This document shows, one piece after another, positions 32,775 to 41,284 of a DNA stretch of 64,000 nt. Both the position numbers and the translations under genes were made by a program. The notes under the pieces are model-generated. The model was given only the letters and a program-made list of their open reading frames with translations. It searched no databases and was not told where the DNA came from. This DNA comes from Bradyrhizobium rifense (lineage in GTDB: Bacteria; Pseudomonadota; Alphaproteobacteria; Rhizobiales; Xanthobacteraceae). The stretch covers positions 135,374 to 199,373 of the forward strand of contig NZ_VSSS01000024.1 of assembly GCF_008123425.1 (NCBI RefSeq), in the 5' to 3' direction. The number at the start of each line of letters is the position of its first letter. The stretch's first letter is position 1.

Positions 32775-33515
32775 ATGATCGTTCGCCAAGCCGCAAACGT
32801 CCTGGAGATCATGGAATTCTTCGCACAAACGAGGAAGCCGGCGACGCTTGCCGAAATCGCCGATCATTTCGGCTGGCCGCGCTCGTCGACCTTCAACCTG
32901 CTCGCGACGCTGTCGGAGAAGGGCTATCTCTACGAACCGCGGCCCCGCGCCGGGTTCTATCCAACGCCGCGGTGGCTGGCGATGGCGCGGATGATCTCCG
33001 AGGTCGAGCCGCTGCCGCCATGGACGCACACGCTGATTGCCGATCTCTCCGCCGAGACCGGCGAGACCGCGTCCATCGTAGCACCGGCCGGCGTCAGCGC
33101 GGTGTTTATCGACGTCGTCGAGTCGCAGGCGGCGATCCGCTATTTCGCCACCATCGGCCACCGCGTGCCGATCCATGCCACGGCCAGTGGCCGGGCGCTG
33201 CTGCTGCAATATTCACCCGAGGAGCGCGACTCCGTCTATCGCAAGATCGAGTTCAAGCAATACGGCCCATCGACCCCGATCAGCATCGAGGCAGTCGAGG
33301 CCGAGCTGCGCAATTCGATCTCGCGTGGCTATTGCCAGAGCTTTGCCGACTACAGCCGCGACCTCGCGGGAGCGGCGATCCCGCTGCCGATTGGTGACCG
33401 CAGGCTCTCCGTCGTCGTCGCAGGGCCGGAGTTTCGCATCGGGCCAAAGGTGGCGGAAGTTGCCGCGCTGATCGCGCGGACGGTCGACCGTCTGCGGCCG
33501 AAAACGGCGGCTTAG
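32775..33515 (+). CDS. IclR-family transcriptional regulator
   Basis: A 246-residue regulator with an N-terminal winged helix (AEIADHFGWPRSSTFNLLATL, read in two parts around residues 27-47) and a C-terminal effector domain with GHRVPIHATASGRALLLQY, typical of IclR. It follows the lyase gene by 17 bases and ends the plus-strand unit. It most likely controls the divergent dctP/CoA-transferase promoters, in line with local regulators of this family; the ligand would be the substrate or a CoA ester. It converges with the 33523 gene. Confidence 0.92.
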   Translation: MIVRQAANVLEIMEFFAQTRKPATLAEIADHFGWPRSSTFNLLATLSEKGYLYEPRPRAGFYPTPRWLAMARMISEVEPLPPWTHTLIADLSAETGETASIVAPAGVSAVFIDVVESQAAIRYFATIGHRVPIHATASGRALLLQYSPEERDSVYRKIEFKQYGPSTPISIEAVEAELRNSISRGYCQSFADYSRDLAGAAIPLPIGDRRLSVVVAGPEFRIGPKVAEVAALIARTVDRLRPKTAA

Positions 33516-33522
33516 GATCGCT

Positions 33523-33939
33523 TCAGTCAAATCCCTGAACGGGTGGCGTCGTGGTCTCCGCCGGCGCCGCAGGCGCAGCTTGGGCCGGTGGCACCACGGG
33601 GGCGGCCTGGACCGGCGGATTGCTCGCAGCTCTCATCTGGCCGTTGGCCTCCATCGCCTGGCGCGTGCGCGACGGAGCGGTGGTCGCAGCGACAGGGGGC
33701 GCCTCACGACGTGACGGCTGCCGATGTCTCGCCGAATGCGAACCTCTCACGCCCCATGACCTGGCGATCGAAGGTCCGGCGGTATAGCCGATCACTGCAC
33801 CCGCGACGGCACCGACCGGACCGAGCACGACGGCACCCGACACTGCGCCTAACGCCGCAGAGCCAGCGCGCTCCTGCGCAGCGGCGCTTGCCGGCACGCC
33901 AGCCAGCAGCACGATGGCCGTGATCAGAGCTTTGTTCAT
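33523..33939 (-). CDS. exported glycine-zipper protein, 138 residues
   Basis: The ATG at 33939 has GGAGG nine bases upstream. A signal peptide (MNKALITAIVLLAGVPASAAA) is followed by a small-residue-rich membrane stretch, ALGAVSGAVVLGPVGAVAGA and VIGYTAGPSI, with glycine-zipper spacing. A basic, then proline/alanine-rich low-complexity tail follows. No lipobox cysteine is visible. It probably sits in the envelope. It lies at the end of the minus-strand gene set but 128 bases from its neighbour, so co-transcription is uncertain. Confidence 0.75.
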   Translation of the reverse strand: MNKALITAIVLLAGVPASAAAQERAGSAALGAVSGAVVLGPVGAVAGAVIGYTAGPSIARSWGVRGSHSARHRQPSRREAPPVAATTAPSRTRQAMEANGQMRAASNPPVQAAPVVPPAQAAPAAPAETTTPPVQGFD

Positions 33940-34067
33940 CGGAGCGCCTCCCTCTCGGGAGATCACTCTTACTCAAATATGGCCGCAGCGGGTTTGTTCG
34001 TGGCCCAACACGGGGCAATCGCGGATGGAACTCCGGCAATTCAAAGGCTTGCGCCGCGGCTTCCGCG

Positions 34068-34850
34068 CTACGGCGCGACCTTGTCACTGGTAAATCCATT
34101 ACCGTCGAGCGCGCGACGGACCGTGCCGTCGGCCTTGGCGTCATCCAGGAAATGCGCAGCCCAGGCCTTCGCTGCAGCCTTGCCCTTGGGAACGACCACG
34201 ACCACACCGGTCGACTGGATCACCTCGTCCAGCACCTTCGTTCCCGGCAGTTTTCGCGAAAGGTCGTCCAACGCGCCCATGCCCATCGCGAGCGCATCGA
34301 GCTCGCCCTTGCCGATCAGCGCGGCCGCCTCTTCCGGCCTCACAAATTTCGTGAGCTTCGCCTGCTTCAGCGACTTTTCGACCGTGCGCGACGTCGACGT
34401 TCCCTCGATGCAGCCGACCCGGATGCCCGCGCGATCGACATCTGCAAGTGAACGGATGTCCGAACCGGCGCGCACGAGATAGCCGCTCATATAGGCGACG
34501 TAAGCGGGGCCCTGGTCGACGAACGCCTCGCGCTTGACGTCGGCCGGCATGAAGGACAGATCCCAGGCGTCCTTACCGCTGACGGCGGCGATTTCGTCCG
34601 AGCTCTGGTACTCGACCAGCTGTAGCGGCACATGCAGCTTGTCGGCGGCCGCCTTCGCGAGCTCGACGGTGACGCCGCGCGGCTTTCCGGTTGCGGGATC
34701 GCGCGTCGTCCAGAACGCTGAGGCCGCCGGACCGACGGCCACCGCCACCCGCAACGTCTCGCTCGGCGCGACGTCGCTTGGCCCATCGGCCTTTGCTGCG
34801 GTGACGGCAAAGGCAAGGCTCAAAGTGGCGATCACTGCATGCCGCAACAT
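34068..34850 (-). CDS. amino-acid-type ABC solute-binding protein (SBP family 3)
   Basis: The ATG at 34850 (GGAGG five bases upstream) gives 260 residues with signal peptide MLRHAVIATLSLAFAVTAAK. The binding-protein pattern follows: ETLRVAVAVGPAASAFWTT, GKPRGVTVELAKAAADKLHV, WDLSFMPADVKREAFVDQGP and VGCIEGTSTSRTVEK. No permease or ATPase gene is nearby, so it is an orphan receptor or a component recruited by another transporter. It follows the FAH-family gene by 31 bases and may share the operon. Confidence 0.87.
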   Translation of the reverse strand: MLRHAVIATLSLAFAVTAAKADGPSDVAPSETLRVAVAVGPAASAFWTTRDPATGKPRGVTVELAKAAADKLHVPLQLVEYQSSDEIAAVSGKDAWDLSFMPADVKREAFVDQGPAYVAYMSGYLVRAGSDIRSLADVDRAGIRVGCIEGTSTSRTVEKSLKQAKLTKFVRPEEAAALIGKGELDALAMGMGALDDLSRKLPGTKVLDEVIQSTGVVVVVPKGKAAAKAWAAHFLDDAKADGTVRRALDGNGFTSDKVAP

Positions 34851-34881
34851 GTACACCTCCACCCGCCCATTCGCGGGATCG

Positions 34882-35673
34882 TCAGACGATCTTGATCGAC
34901 ATGTCGGGCAGGCCCTCGAGCTTGCACAACAGCACGTCGCCCTTCACCACCGGCCCGACATTCTCCGGTGTGCCGGAATAGATGATGTCGCCGGCCTTGA
35001 GCTCGAACGCTTCCGAGAGCTTTGCGATCTGCTCGGCGACGCTCCAGATCATCTTGCTGAGATCCGAGCTCTGCTTCACGGTGCCATTGATCGCGAGCGA
35101 TATCGCGCCCTTCTCGAAATGGCCGGTCTTGCTTGCAGGATGGATCGGGCCGATCACCGCGGCGTGGTCAAAGCTCTTGCCGATCTCCCACGGCTTTTTC
35201 TCCGCGGCCATGCCGTTCTGGAGATCGCGCCGGGTCATGTCGAGGCCGAGCGCGTAGCCATAGACGTGGTCGAGCGCCTTCTCGGCCGGGATGTTGGCGC
35301 CGCCGGATTTCAACGCGGCGACCAGCTCGACCTCGTGATGATAGTTCTTGGTCAGCGACGGATAGGGATGGTCGGCGACCTCGCCGACCGCGACGTTCTG
35401 GATCGCGTCGGTCGGCTTCTGGAAGAAAAACGGCGGCTCGCGGTTCGGATCCGAGCCGCGCTCGATCGCGTGCGCGGCGTAGTTGCGGCCGATGCAGTAG
35501 ATACGCCGGACCTGGAACACCTGGGTCTCGCCGACGATCGGGATCGCAACCATCGGCACCGGAAAGATCGGCTTGGGTGTGGCCTGCGCTGCGGCCGACG
35601 CCGTGTCAGCGAGGCCCGCAGCGGTCATCGCTGCTGCGGCCGTGAGCACGTTGCGTCGGGTGGTTTCTGTCAT
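34882..35673 (-). CDS. Tat-exported fumarylacetoacetate hydrolase-family protein
   Basis: The 263 residues begin MTETTRRNVLTAAAAMTAAG, a twin-arginine signal, followed by the FAH catalytic domain: YCIGRNYAAHAIERG, PPFFFQKPTDAI, YHHEVELVAAL (metal-binding glutamates), LGLDMTRRDLQ and IIYSGTPENVGPVVKGD. FAH-family enzymes hydrolyse or decarboxylate beta-keto acids and are normally cytoplasmic. Here the signal places it in the periplasm. Two MmgE/PrpD proteins of this set are similarly marked. Substrate unknown. Confidence 0.88.
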   Translation of the reverse strand: MTETTRRNVLTAAAAMTAAGLADTASAAAQATPKPIFPVPMVAIPIVGETQVFQVRRIYCIGRNYAAHAIERGSDPNREPPFFFQKPTDAIQNVAVGEVADHPYPSLTKNYHHEVELVAALKSGGANIPAEKALDHVYGYALGLDMTRRDLQNGMAAEKKPWEIGKSFDHAAVIGPIHPASKTGHFEKGAISLAINGTVKQSSDLSKMIWSVAEQIAKLSEAFELKAGDIIYSGTPENVGPVVKGDVLLCKLEGLPDMSIKIV

Positions 35674-35758
35674 GGCTTCACTCCCTGATCTCTTTTCTTC
35701 TCGGACCGCCAGTCATAGAGGCAAACAATGGGCGGGCCAATGCCCCGCCCTGTACGTC

Positions 35759-36577
35759 TTAAGTCGCGACGCGATCGAAGAAGGCGCGAACCTTCTGCGC
35801 GCAGACGTCAGGGTCGGTTGCCGCCACGTGATAGGAATCGCCGGGCAGCACGTCCAGCTTCGAGCCCGGGATCGTTTCCTGCCACGCCTTCACCGAAGCG
35901 ACGTCGCCGAGACCCGACCCGGTCGTCGTGATCACGAGCGTCGGCCGCTCGATGGACGGAAGCTCGCCGGTGACGTCGACGGTCGGCACCATCTGCAGGA
36001 ACGCCTCCAGCGTCGACGCCTTGGTCTTCGACATCAGGCTGATCCACCAGTCGAGCGCGGCCGGCGGCAGCGACGAGCCGAGCCGTCCAGCGGTGGTCTC
36101 GCGAACCCAGGCCTCGACGCCCTGCTCGCGGATCTGTTTGCGCCAGGTCGGCGCTCGCTCGTTGAACGAGGTGAGCGACGCCGGTGCCCCGACCGCGGCC
36201 GTCGCGACCACACGATCCGGGTGTTTGGCCGTGAGATGCATCGCCAGCGTGCCGCCGATCTTGCCGCCGACCAAGAACACGCGGTCGAGATTCAGCGCGT
36301 CCAGCATCCGGATGATGTCGTCGCCAAGGCCGGCGAAGCGATAGACATAGTCACCCTGCATCGGCGTCGAATCGCCGTAGCCGCGCAGATCAGGCCGCAC
36401 CACGAGATGATGCGTGGCGAAATACGGCACCCAGCGCCGGAACGCCTCCCCGCTCTCGGCAAGCCCATGCAGCATCACGACCGGCGGCTTGGTGTCCCAT
36501 GGCAGGAGATAATCGGCGATGCGAACTGCAAGCTCGCAATCGTCGCTGACACCGATCTTCCGCAGTTCGCTAGCCAT
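35759..36577 (-). CDS. alpha/beta-hydrolase fold protein with lysine at the nucleophile position
   Basis: The 272 residues (ATG 36577, in a TGATG overlap with the SDR stop) show the fold: PPVVMLHGLAESGEAFRRW, VVRPDLRGYGDSTP and a C-terminal GDSYHVAATDPD containing the histidine. The nucleophile elbow, usually GxSxG, reads VGGKIGGTLA, so the serine is Lys106 (AAG). It may be non-hydrolytic or use another mechanism. Position between an SDR and FAH gene suggests a role in the same pathway. Fold is certain; activity is not. Confidence 0.85.
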   Translation of the reverse strand: MASELRKIGVSDDCELAVRIADYLLPWDTKPPVVMLHGLAESGEAFRRWVPYFATHHLVVRPDLRGYGDSTPMQGDYVYRFAGLGDDIIRMLDALNLDRVFLVGGKIGGTLAMHLTAKHPDRVVATAAVGAPASLTSFNERAPTWRKQIREQGVEAWVRETTAGRLGSSLPPAALDWWISLMSKTKASTLEAFLQMVPTVDVTGELPSIERPTLVITTTGSGLGDVASVKAWQETIPGSKLDVLPGDSYHVAATDPDVCAQKVRAFFDRVAT

Positions 36578-37365
36578 CAGATACACCTCGTTCCACCGCC
36601 ATCGATATTGATGCAGGTACCCGTAATGAAGGATGCGCGATCCGAACAGAGGAATGCAACAAGCCCGGACACTTCATGCGGCTGCCCAACGCGACCGAGC
36701 GGAACTGAAGCAATGGCAGCGGCATTCGTCGTGCCCTGATCCTGCCCCGAGATCGCGGCGCCCTGCGAAATGAGGCTGTCCCAGCGATCGGTCTGCACCG
36801 GACCGGGATTGACGCCGGTGACCAGCACATTGTCCGGCGCGCATTCCTCGGCGAGCGCCAGCGTGAAGTTGAGGAGCGCTGCGTTGACCGCCCCGCCCGC
36901 CATATAGGCGGCACGCGGCTGATGCCCGCTGCGGCCGATGATGTTGATGACACGGCCCCAGCGGCGGTCGCGCATCTCCGGCAGCACGTTGCGCGCGCAG
37001 CGCATGTAGCCGAGCAGTTTTAGCTCAATCGACTTGGCCCAAATCGCATCCGGCGTTTCCGCGATCCGGCCCATCGGCGAGGCGCCGGCATTGTTGACAA
37101 GGATGTCGACGCGGCCGAAAGCCTCGCGCGCAGTATCCATCGCGCGGACGATGTCGTCCGGCTTGGTCATGTCGCCGGCGCACGCGATTACACGCCGGCC
37201 GGTATCGCGCGACATGTCCTGCGCGGACGCGGCAAGACGTTCGGCGTCGCGCGCGACGATGACGACATGCGTCTGCTCGCGCGCAAGCTCGGCGGCGATG
37301 GCACGGCCGATGCCGATGCTGCCGCCGGTGACGACGGCAACCTTGCCGCCCAGATTCAGATCCAT
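36577..37365 (-). CDS. short-chain dehydrogenase/reductase-family protein lacking the YxxxK lysine
   Basis: 262 residues from ATG 37365 (GAGGGG upstream). The Rossmann motif TGGSIGIGRAIA and LVNNAG are normal. The active site reads INIIGRSGHQPRAAYMAGGA: Tyr154 is present but position +4 is Gly158 instead of lysine, and the usual serine is displaced. A C-terminal SDRASFITGTCINIDGG is typical. Such SDRs exist as a subfamily to my knowledge. It overlaps the hydrolase start and follows the tctC-like gene by 10 bases. Confidence 0.9.
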   Translation of the reverse strand: MDLNLGGKVAVVTGGSIGIGRAIAAELAREQTHVVIVARDAERLAASAQDMSRDTGRRVIACAGDMTKPDDIVRAMDTAREAFGRVDILVNNAGASPMGRIAETPDAIWAKSIELKLLGYMRCARNVLPEMRDRRWGRVINIIGRSGHQPRAAYMAGGAVNAALLNFTLALAEECAPDNVLVTGVNPGPVQTDRWDSLISQGAAISGQDQGTTNAAAIASVPLGRVGQPHEVSGLVAFLCSDRASFITGTCINIDGGGTRCI

Positions 37366-37375
37366 GACGCGCCCC

Positions 37376-38347
37376 TCAGTCCACAGTGGCGCCGGAGGCT
37401 TTGACAAGCTTGCCCCACTTTGCAGTCTCATCCGTCATGAATTGCCCGAACGCATCGGCGAACACCGTGCCGGGCTCGGCCCCGAGCTCGGCAAGCCGCT
37501 TCTTGACGTCAGGCATCTTCAAGATGGTTTCGAGCTCGCCGCTCAGCTTGGTGAGCGCCGGTGCAGGCGTTTTCGCCGGAGCCACCAAACCGAACCAGGA
37601 CGAAGCCTCGAAGCCAGGAACAGTCTCGGCAACCGTCGGCGCGTCCGGCAGCGCTTCCGCGCGCTTGGCACCGGCGACCGCAATCGCGTTGATGGCTTTG
37701 CCCTGCACTTGCGGCAGCACCGCCGGCATGTTGTCGAACATGAACGGGATCTGACCCGCGAGCAGATCGTTCATCGCCGGCGCCGCGCCACGATAGGGCA
37801 CATGGACGATGTCGATGCCGGCCATGCTCTTGAGCAACTCGCCCGCAAGGTGGTTGGTCGATCCGATACCGGACGAGCCAAAATTCAACGTCCCCGGCTT
37901 GGCCTTGGCAAGCGCGATCAGCTCGCCGACATTCTTCGCCTGCACCGACGGATTGACGACCAGCACGATCGGCACCGAGGCAATCAGCGCCACCGGAGCA
38001 AAGGCTTTAGCGGGATCGAACGGCAGCTTCTTGTAGAGGGAGCCGTTGATGGTCAGCGGCGGCGGCGCGGTCAGCAGCAGGGTATAACCGTCGGCCTCTG
38101 CGCTCGCGACCGCCTCGGCGCCGATATTGCCGCCGGCCCCGCCACGGTTCTCGACCAGGAAATTCTGGCCGTTCCGCTCGGTCAGCTTCTGCGCGACGAT
38201 ACGGGCGATGATGTCGTTGGAGCCGCCGGCCGGGAACGGCACGATAATCTTGACGGGCCGGGAGGGATAATCCTGCGCACCCGCAGCGCCGGAGAACAGA
38301 ACGGCCGCACAAGCGGCCAGAAAGGTGCGTCGCATAACCCCGCGCAT
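37376..38347 (-). CDS. tripartite tricarboxylate transporter receptor (TctC/Bug family)
   Basis: A periplasmic receptor of 323 residues, start ATG 38347 with AGGAAG upstream; ATG 38335 also possible. Signal peptide (MRRTFLAACAAVLFSGAAGA), then the Bug hallmarks YPSRPVKIIVPFPAGGSNDI, VENRGGAGGNIGAEAV and YRGAAPAMNDLLAGQIPFMF. The membrane partners TctA and TctB are not in this window. Bug proteins usually bind a carboxylate, in keeping with the DctA and PrpD genes beside it. Confidence 0.93.
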   Translation of the reverse strand: MRGVMRRTFLAACAAVLFSGAAGAQDYPSRPVKIIVPFPAGGSNDIIARIVAQKLTERNGQNFLVENRGGAGGNIGAEAVASAEADGYTLLLTAPPPLTINGSLYKKLPFDPAKAFAPVALIASVPIVLVVNPSVQAKNVGELIALAKAKPGTLNFGSSGIGSTNHLAGELLKSMAGIDIVHVPYRGAAPAMNDLLAGQIPFMFDNMPAVLPQVQGKAINAIAVAGAKRAEALPDAPTVAETVPGFEASSWFGLVAPAKTPAPALTKLSGELETILKMPDVKKRLAELGAEPGTVFADAFGQFMTDETAKWGKLVKASGATVD

Positions 38348-38387
38348 GGGCACTTCCTTGATGTTTGTCTTGTTGTTGATAGACTTG

Positions 38388-39824
38388 TCACGCCGTCAGC
38401 AAGGGCCTCAGCTTGCCTACGTCGTCCAGCCGCTCGAGATTGCCGATCTGCTCGATCAGCTTCTCGGCCCTGTCGCTGCCCAGCACCGGCGCAATCAGAT
38501 CCCGCGTCTTCGCCGCGACGGCGTCGGTGCTCAGCGGATTCTCCTTGGTGCCCGGCGGATATTTCGTGAAGTGCTCGACCTTCTTGCCATCGGTCAATGT
38601 CACCTCGACGACGGCGCCGCGCGGCGCGGCCGGATCCATCAACGCCTTGTCGCCGGCGAGTGTCACCTTGGCGCGCTGCTCCAAAATCTTTGGATCGTGC
38701 ATCAGCGCGACATCGTGGCTGTCGTTGAACGACACAGCGCCCTTGACCAGCGCGACCGCCACGAGGTGCTGGCAATTGACATCAGGCATCGCGCTTTCGC
38801 CTACAATCCCCATCGCATCGGTCGGCAACTTGACCAGGATGCTACGAACGTTATCTGGCGTGAGGCTGTGCTGTTTTCGCAGCGTCAGCATCGCATCCAG
38901 CGGCGACTGGATAGGATAGCCGACCGAAAAGGTCTTGATCGCGGTTTCCGTGACATAGAAGAGCTTGCCGAGATCCTTCACCATCTCCTCCGGCTTCGGA
39001 TCGGTCGAGAGCGCGATGAAGAGATTATGGGTGCCGTCGAGCACGTCGTCGACGCCGGTCAGGCCGTTGAGAACCATGTCGACCGCCATGACGCCGTTGC
39101 GGGCGCCCATGCCGGCGAAGTCGAAAGCCTTCTCGATGTGATCGTGGTCCTTCACCCAGCTCCACAGGCCGGAGACCTGCTGCGAGGAGTAGGAAATCGC
39201 GTAGCGCATCCCCTTCTCATCAAGTCGCGCCAGCGAGGCGGCAGCGCCGAGCGCGCCGAAGGTCGATGACGTTCCCTCGGCGCTGCGGTGCGTGCCGCGC
39301 ACGAGATCCGGGCCCAGCGCCATCAGTAAGCGGCAGGTCAAATCGTAGCCGAGCGCGACGGCACGAATGACATCCTGTCCGCTACGATGCTCCCGCTCGC
39401 CGAGAGCAAGCGCGGCCGGCACCACCGAGCATCCCGGATGTGCCTTGGTGACGGGTTCGAAATCATCGGTCTCGTCGGCATGGGCGCACATTGCGTTCGC
39501 CAGGGCCGCGTTGACCGCCGTGGTGCGGAAGTCGGAGCCGACCACGGAGGCCTGGGCGTCACCGCCGAGCGTACGCACATATTTCAGCGCCATCTCGCCC
39601 GGCTTCATACGCGAACCCGAGATCATCGCGCCGAGCGTATCGAGGATGCGGTGCTTGCATTCGCGCAGCACCTGCTCGGGCAGCTCCTGATCCCGCGCAG
39701 CGACCATGTAGCGGGCGAGCCGCTCCGTCACGCCCGGGCCGGCCGCGACAGCCGAACGGCCACCGGTGGCGGCCAGAGCGGCAACCGAGCCGGCGGATTG
39801 CAGGAAATGTCGGCGTGACGGCAT
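38388..39824 (-). CDS. Tat-exported MmgE/PrpD-family protein (first copy)
   Basis: 478 residues starting MPSRRHFLQSAGSVAALAAT, a textbook twin-arginine signal (SRRHFLQ). The remainder follows the MmgE/PrpD fold: HRILDTLGAMISGSRMKPGE, NAALANAMCAHADETDDFEP, and SFNDSHDVALMHDPKILEQR toward the end. The family includes 2-methylcitrate dehydratase and cis-aconitate decarboxylase, normally cytoplasmic. GGGAGAGAAG precedes the ATG. A second member lies 17 bases upstream. Substrate not readable. Confidence 0.92.
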   Translation of the reverse strand: MPSRRHFLQSAGSVAALAATGGRSAVAAGPGVTERLARYMVAARDQELPEQVLRECKHRILDTLGAMISGSRMKPGEMALKYVRTLGGDAQASVVGSDFRTTAVNAALANAMCAHADETDDFEPVTKAHPGCSVVPAALALGEREHRSGQDVIRAVALGYDLTCRLLMALGPDLVRGTHRSAEGTSSTFGALGAAASLARLDEKGMRYAISYSSQQVSGLWSWVKDHDHIEKAFDFAGMGARNGVMAVDMVLNGLTGVDDVLDGTHNLFIALSTDPKPEEMVKDLGKLFYVTETAIKTFSVGYPIQSPLDAMLTLRKQHSLTPDNVRSILVKLPTDAMGIVGESAMPDVNCQHLVAVALVKGAVSFNDSHDVALMHDPKILEQRAKVTLAGDKALMDPAAPRGAVVEVTLTDGKKVEHFTKYPPGTKENPLSTDAVAAKTRDLIAPVLGSDRAEKLIEQIGNLERLDDVGKLRPLLTA

Positions 39825-39841
39825 GCTTCTCTCCCTCGCGA

Positions 39842-41284
39842 TCAGACCGCGACCGACATCTTTGCGATCTCTGCCGCGCTCGGCAGGTTCTCGACATTCC
39901 AGCAGGCGTCCATCACGCGCCGGATGGTCGCGGCGGGAATGATGCCGTCGGCAAGATCGGAGAACTTGGTTTCGAGCTGCTTGTCGGTCATCGGCACCTC
40001 GACGCTGCCGATCGCGTGCTCGATGTAGCGGTTGAGCTTGCGGCCGTCCTTGAGCACGATGGTGAGATCGACCTGCTCCGGCTTGATGCCGGGGGTGATG
40101 ATCGGATTGACCTTGCCGCGCAGCGCGACGATGGTCGGATCGGTCACCGCGCGGTCGCTGAACTGCTTCTCTCCGCCGGCGCCCTCGACGATGGCCACCG
40201 CCACCGCATGGTAGATGCTGAACTTGCCTTCGAGGCCCTGGCTCGGCGTCTTCTTGCCGGTCAGCTCCAGCACCAGCGGGTGGACCTTGAGATCGACCCG
40301 CTCGATCTGGTCGGCGGTCAGCTTGTTCTCGTTGCGGAGCTGGATCGCCGCATCGATCGCGGGATGAATGACGATGCCGCAGGCAAACGGCTTGTAGGTG
40401 TTGAGCGCCGCCTCATAGCGTTTGCCGAGGTCGCCGAGGATCTCGTTGTAGTCCTGCTTGGTGCTGATCGCGTTGGCCCAGCCGCGCTTGGCCTCGATCA
40501 TCGCATCGGACGAGGTGAAGTTCTTCGAGGCCAGGATGGCCGCGAAGATGCCGCTGGAGGCGGCACGGCCCGGATTAAAGCTCTTGTTCATCGAGCCGAA
40601 GGATTCACGCAAGCCGACCGGCTGCGACGCGGCGAGGCCGAGCGCCCAGGTCATCTGCTGCTCGTTCAGCTTCAATAGCTTGCCGACGGCCGCGGCCGAG
40701 CCGAACACGCCGGCCGTGCCGGTGATGTGCCAGCCGACATCGTAATGGTTTGGGTAGACCGAGTTGCCAATCCGGCACTCGGTCTCGACGCCGAGCACCA
40801 GCGCGTTGAGGAATTCCTTGCCCGAGACCGGCTGCATTTCCGACAGCGCGAGGATCGCCGAGGCGACGGGACCGACCGGATGGATGATTGTCTTCAGATG
40901 CGTGTCGTCGTAGTCGAAGATGTGGCTCGACACGCCATTGATGAAGGCGGCGTTCATGATGTCGAACCGCTCGCGCCGCCCGAACAGCGAGGCCTGCTGC
41001 GGCCCGGAGAACGGACCGAGCGCGGACACCGCGATATCGACCGTCTCGTGATGCGAGCCGCCGATGGCGACGCCGACCCAGTTCAGCAGCGTGCGGACGC
41101 CTTCTTTCCGGACATTGGCCGGCAGGTCATCATAGCTCGCGGTGACGAGGTAGTGCGCCAATGCGCGCGTGACGTCTTTCGGCGGCGCCACGGCCGGCGT
41201 TTGCGCAAAGGTAGCGCCGGGGCCGACAGTAACGAGCGGCAGCGCGGCCGCCGCCTGGAGCAGGGTCCTGCGATCAGTGCGCAT
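39842..41284 (-). CDS. Tat-exported MmgE/PrpD-family protein (second copy)
   Basis: 480 residues from ATG 41284, overlapping the pdxA-like stop by 11 bases; an upstream extension is less likely. MRTDRRTLLQAAAALPLVTV is a twin-arginine signal. Core motifs: LLNWVGVAIGGSHHETVD, AAFINGVSSHIFDYDDTHLK and HAVAVAIVEGAGGEKQFSDR. It is clearly diverged from the first copy (an old duplication or separate acquisition). Paired MmgE/PrpD genes may form a two-subunit enzyme or act on isomers; inference. Confidence 0.92.
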   Translation of the reverse strand: MRTDRRTLLQAAAALPLVTVGPGATFAQTPAVAPPKDVTRALAHYLVTASYDDLPANVRKEGVRTLLNWVGVAIGGSHHETVDIAVSALGPFSGPQQASLFGRRERFDIMNAAFINGVSSHIFDYDDTHLKTIIHPVGPVASAILALSEMQPVSGKEFLNALVLGVETECRIGNSVYPNHYDVGWHITGTAGVFGSAAAVGKLLKLNEQQMTWALGLAASQPVGLRESFGSMNKSFNPGRAASSGIFAAILASKNFTSSDAMIEAKRGWANAISTKQDYNEILGDLGKRYEAALNTYKPFACGIVIHPAIDAAIQLRNENKLTADQIERVDLKVHPLVLELTGKKTPSQGLEGKFSIYHAVAVAIVEGAGGEKQFSDRAVTDPTIVALRGKVNPIITPGIKPEQVDLTIVLKDGRKLNRYIEHAIGSVEVPMTDKQLETKFSDLADGIIPAATIRRVMDACWNVENLPSAAEIAKMSVAV

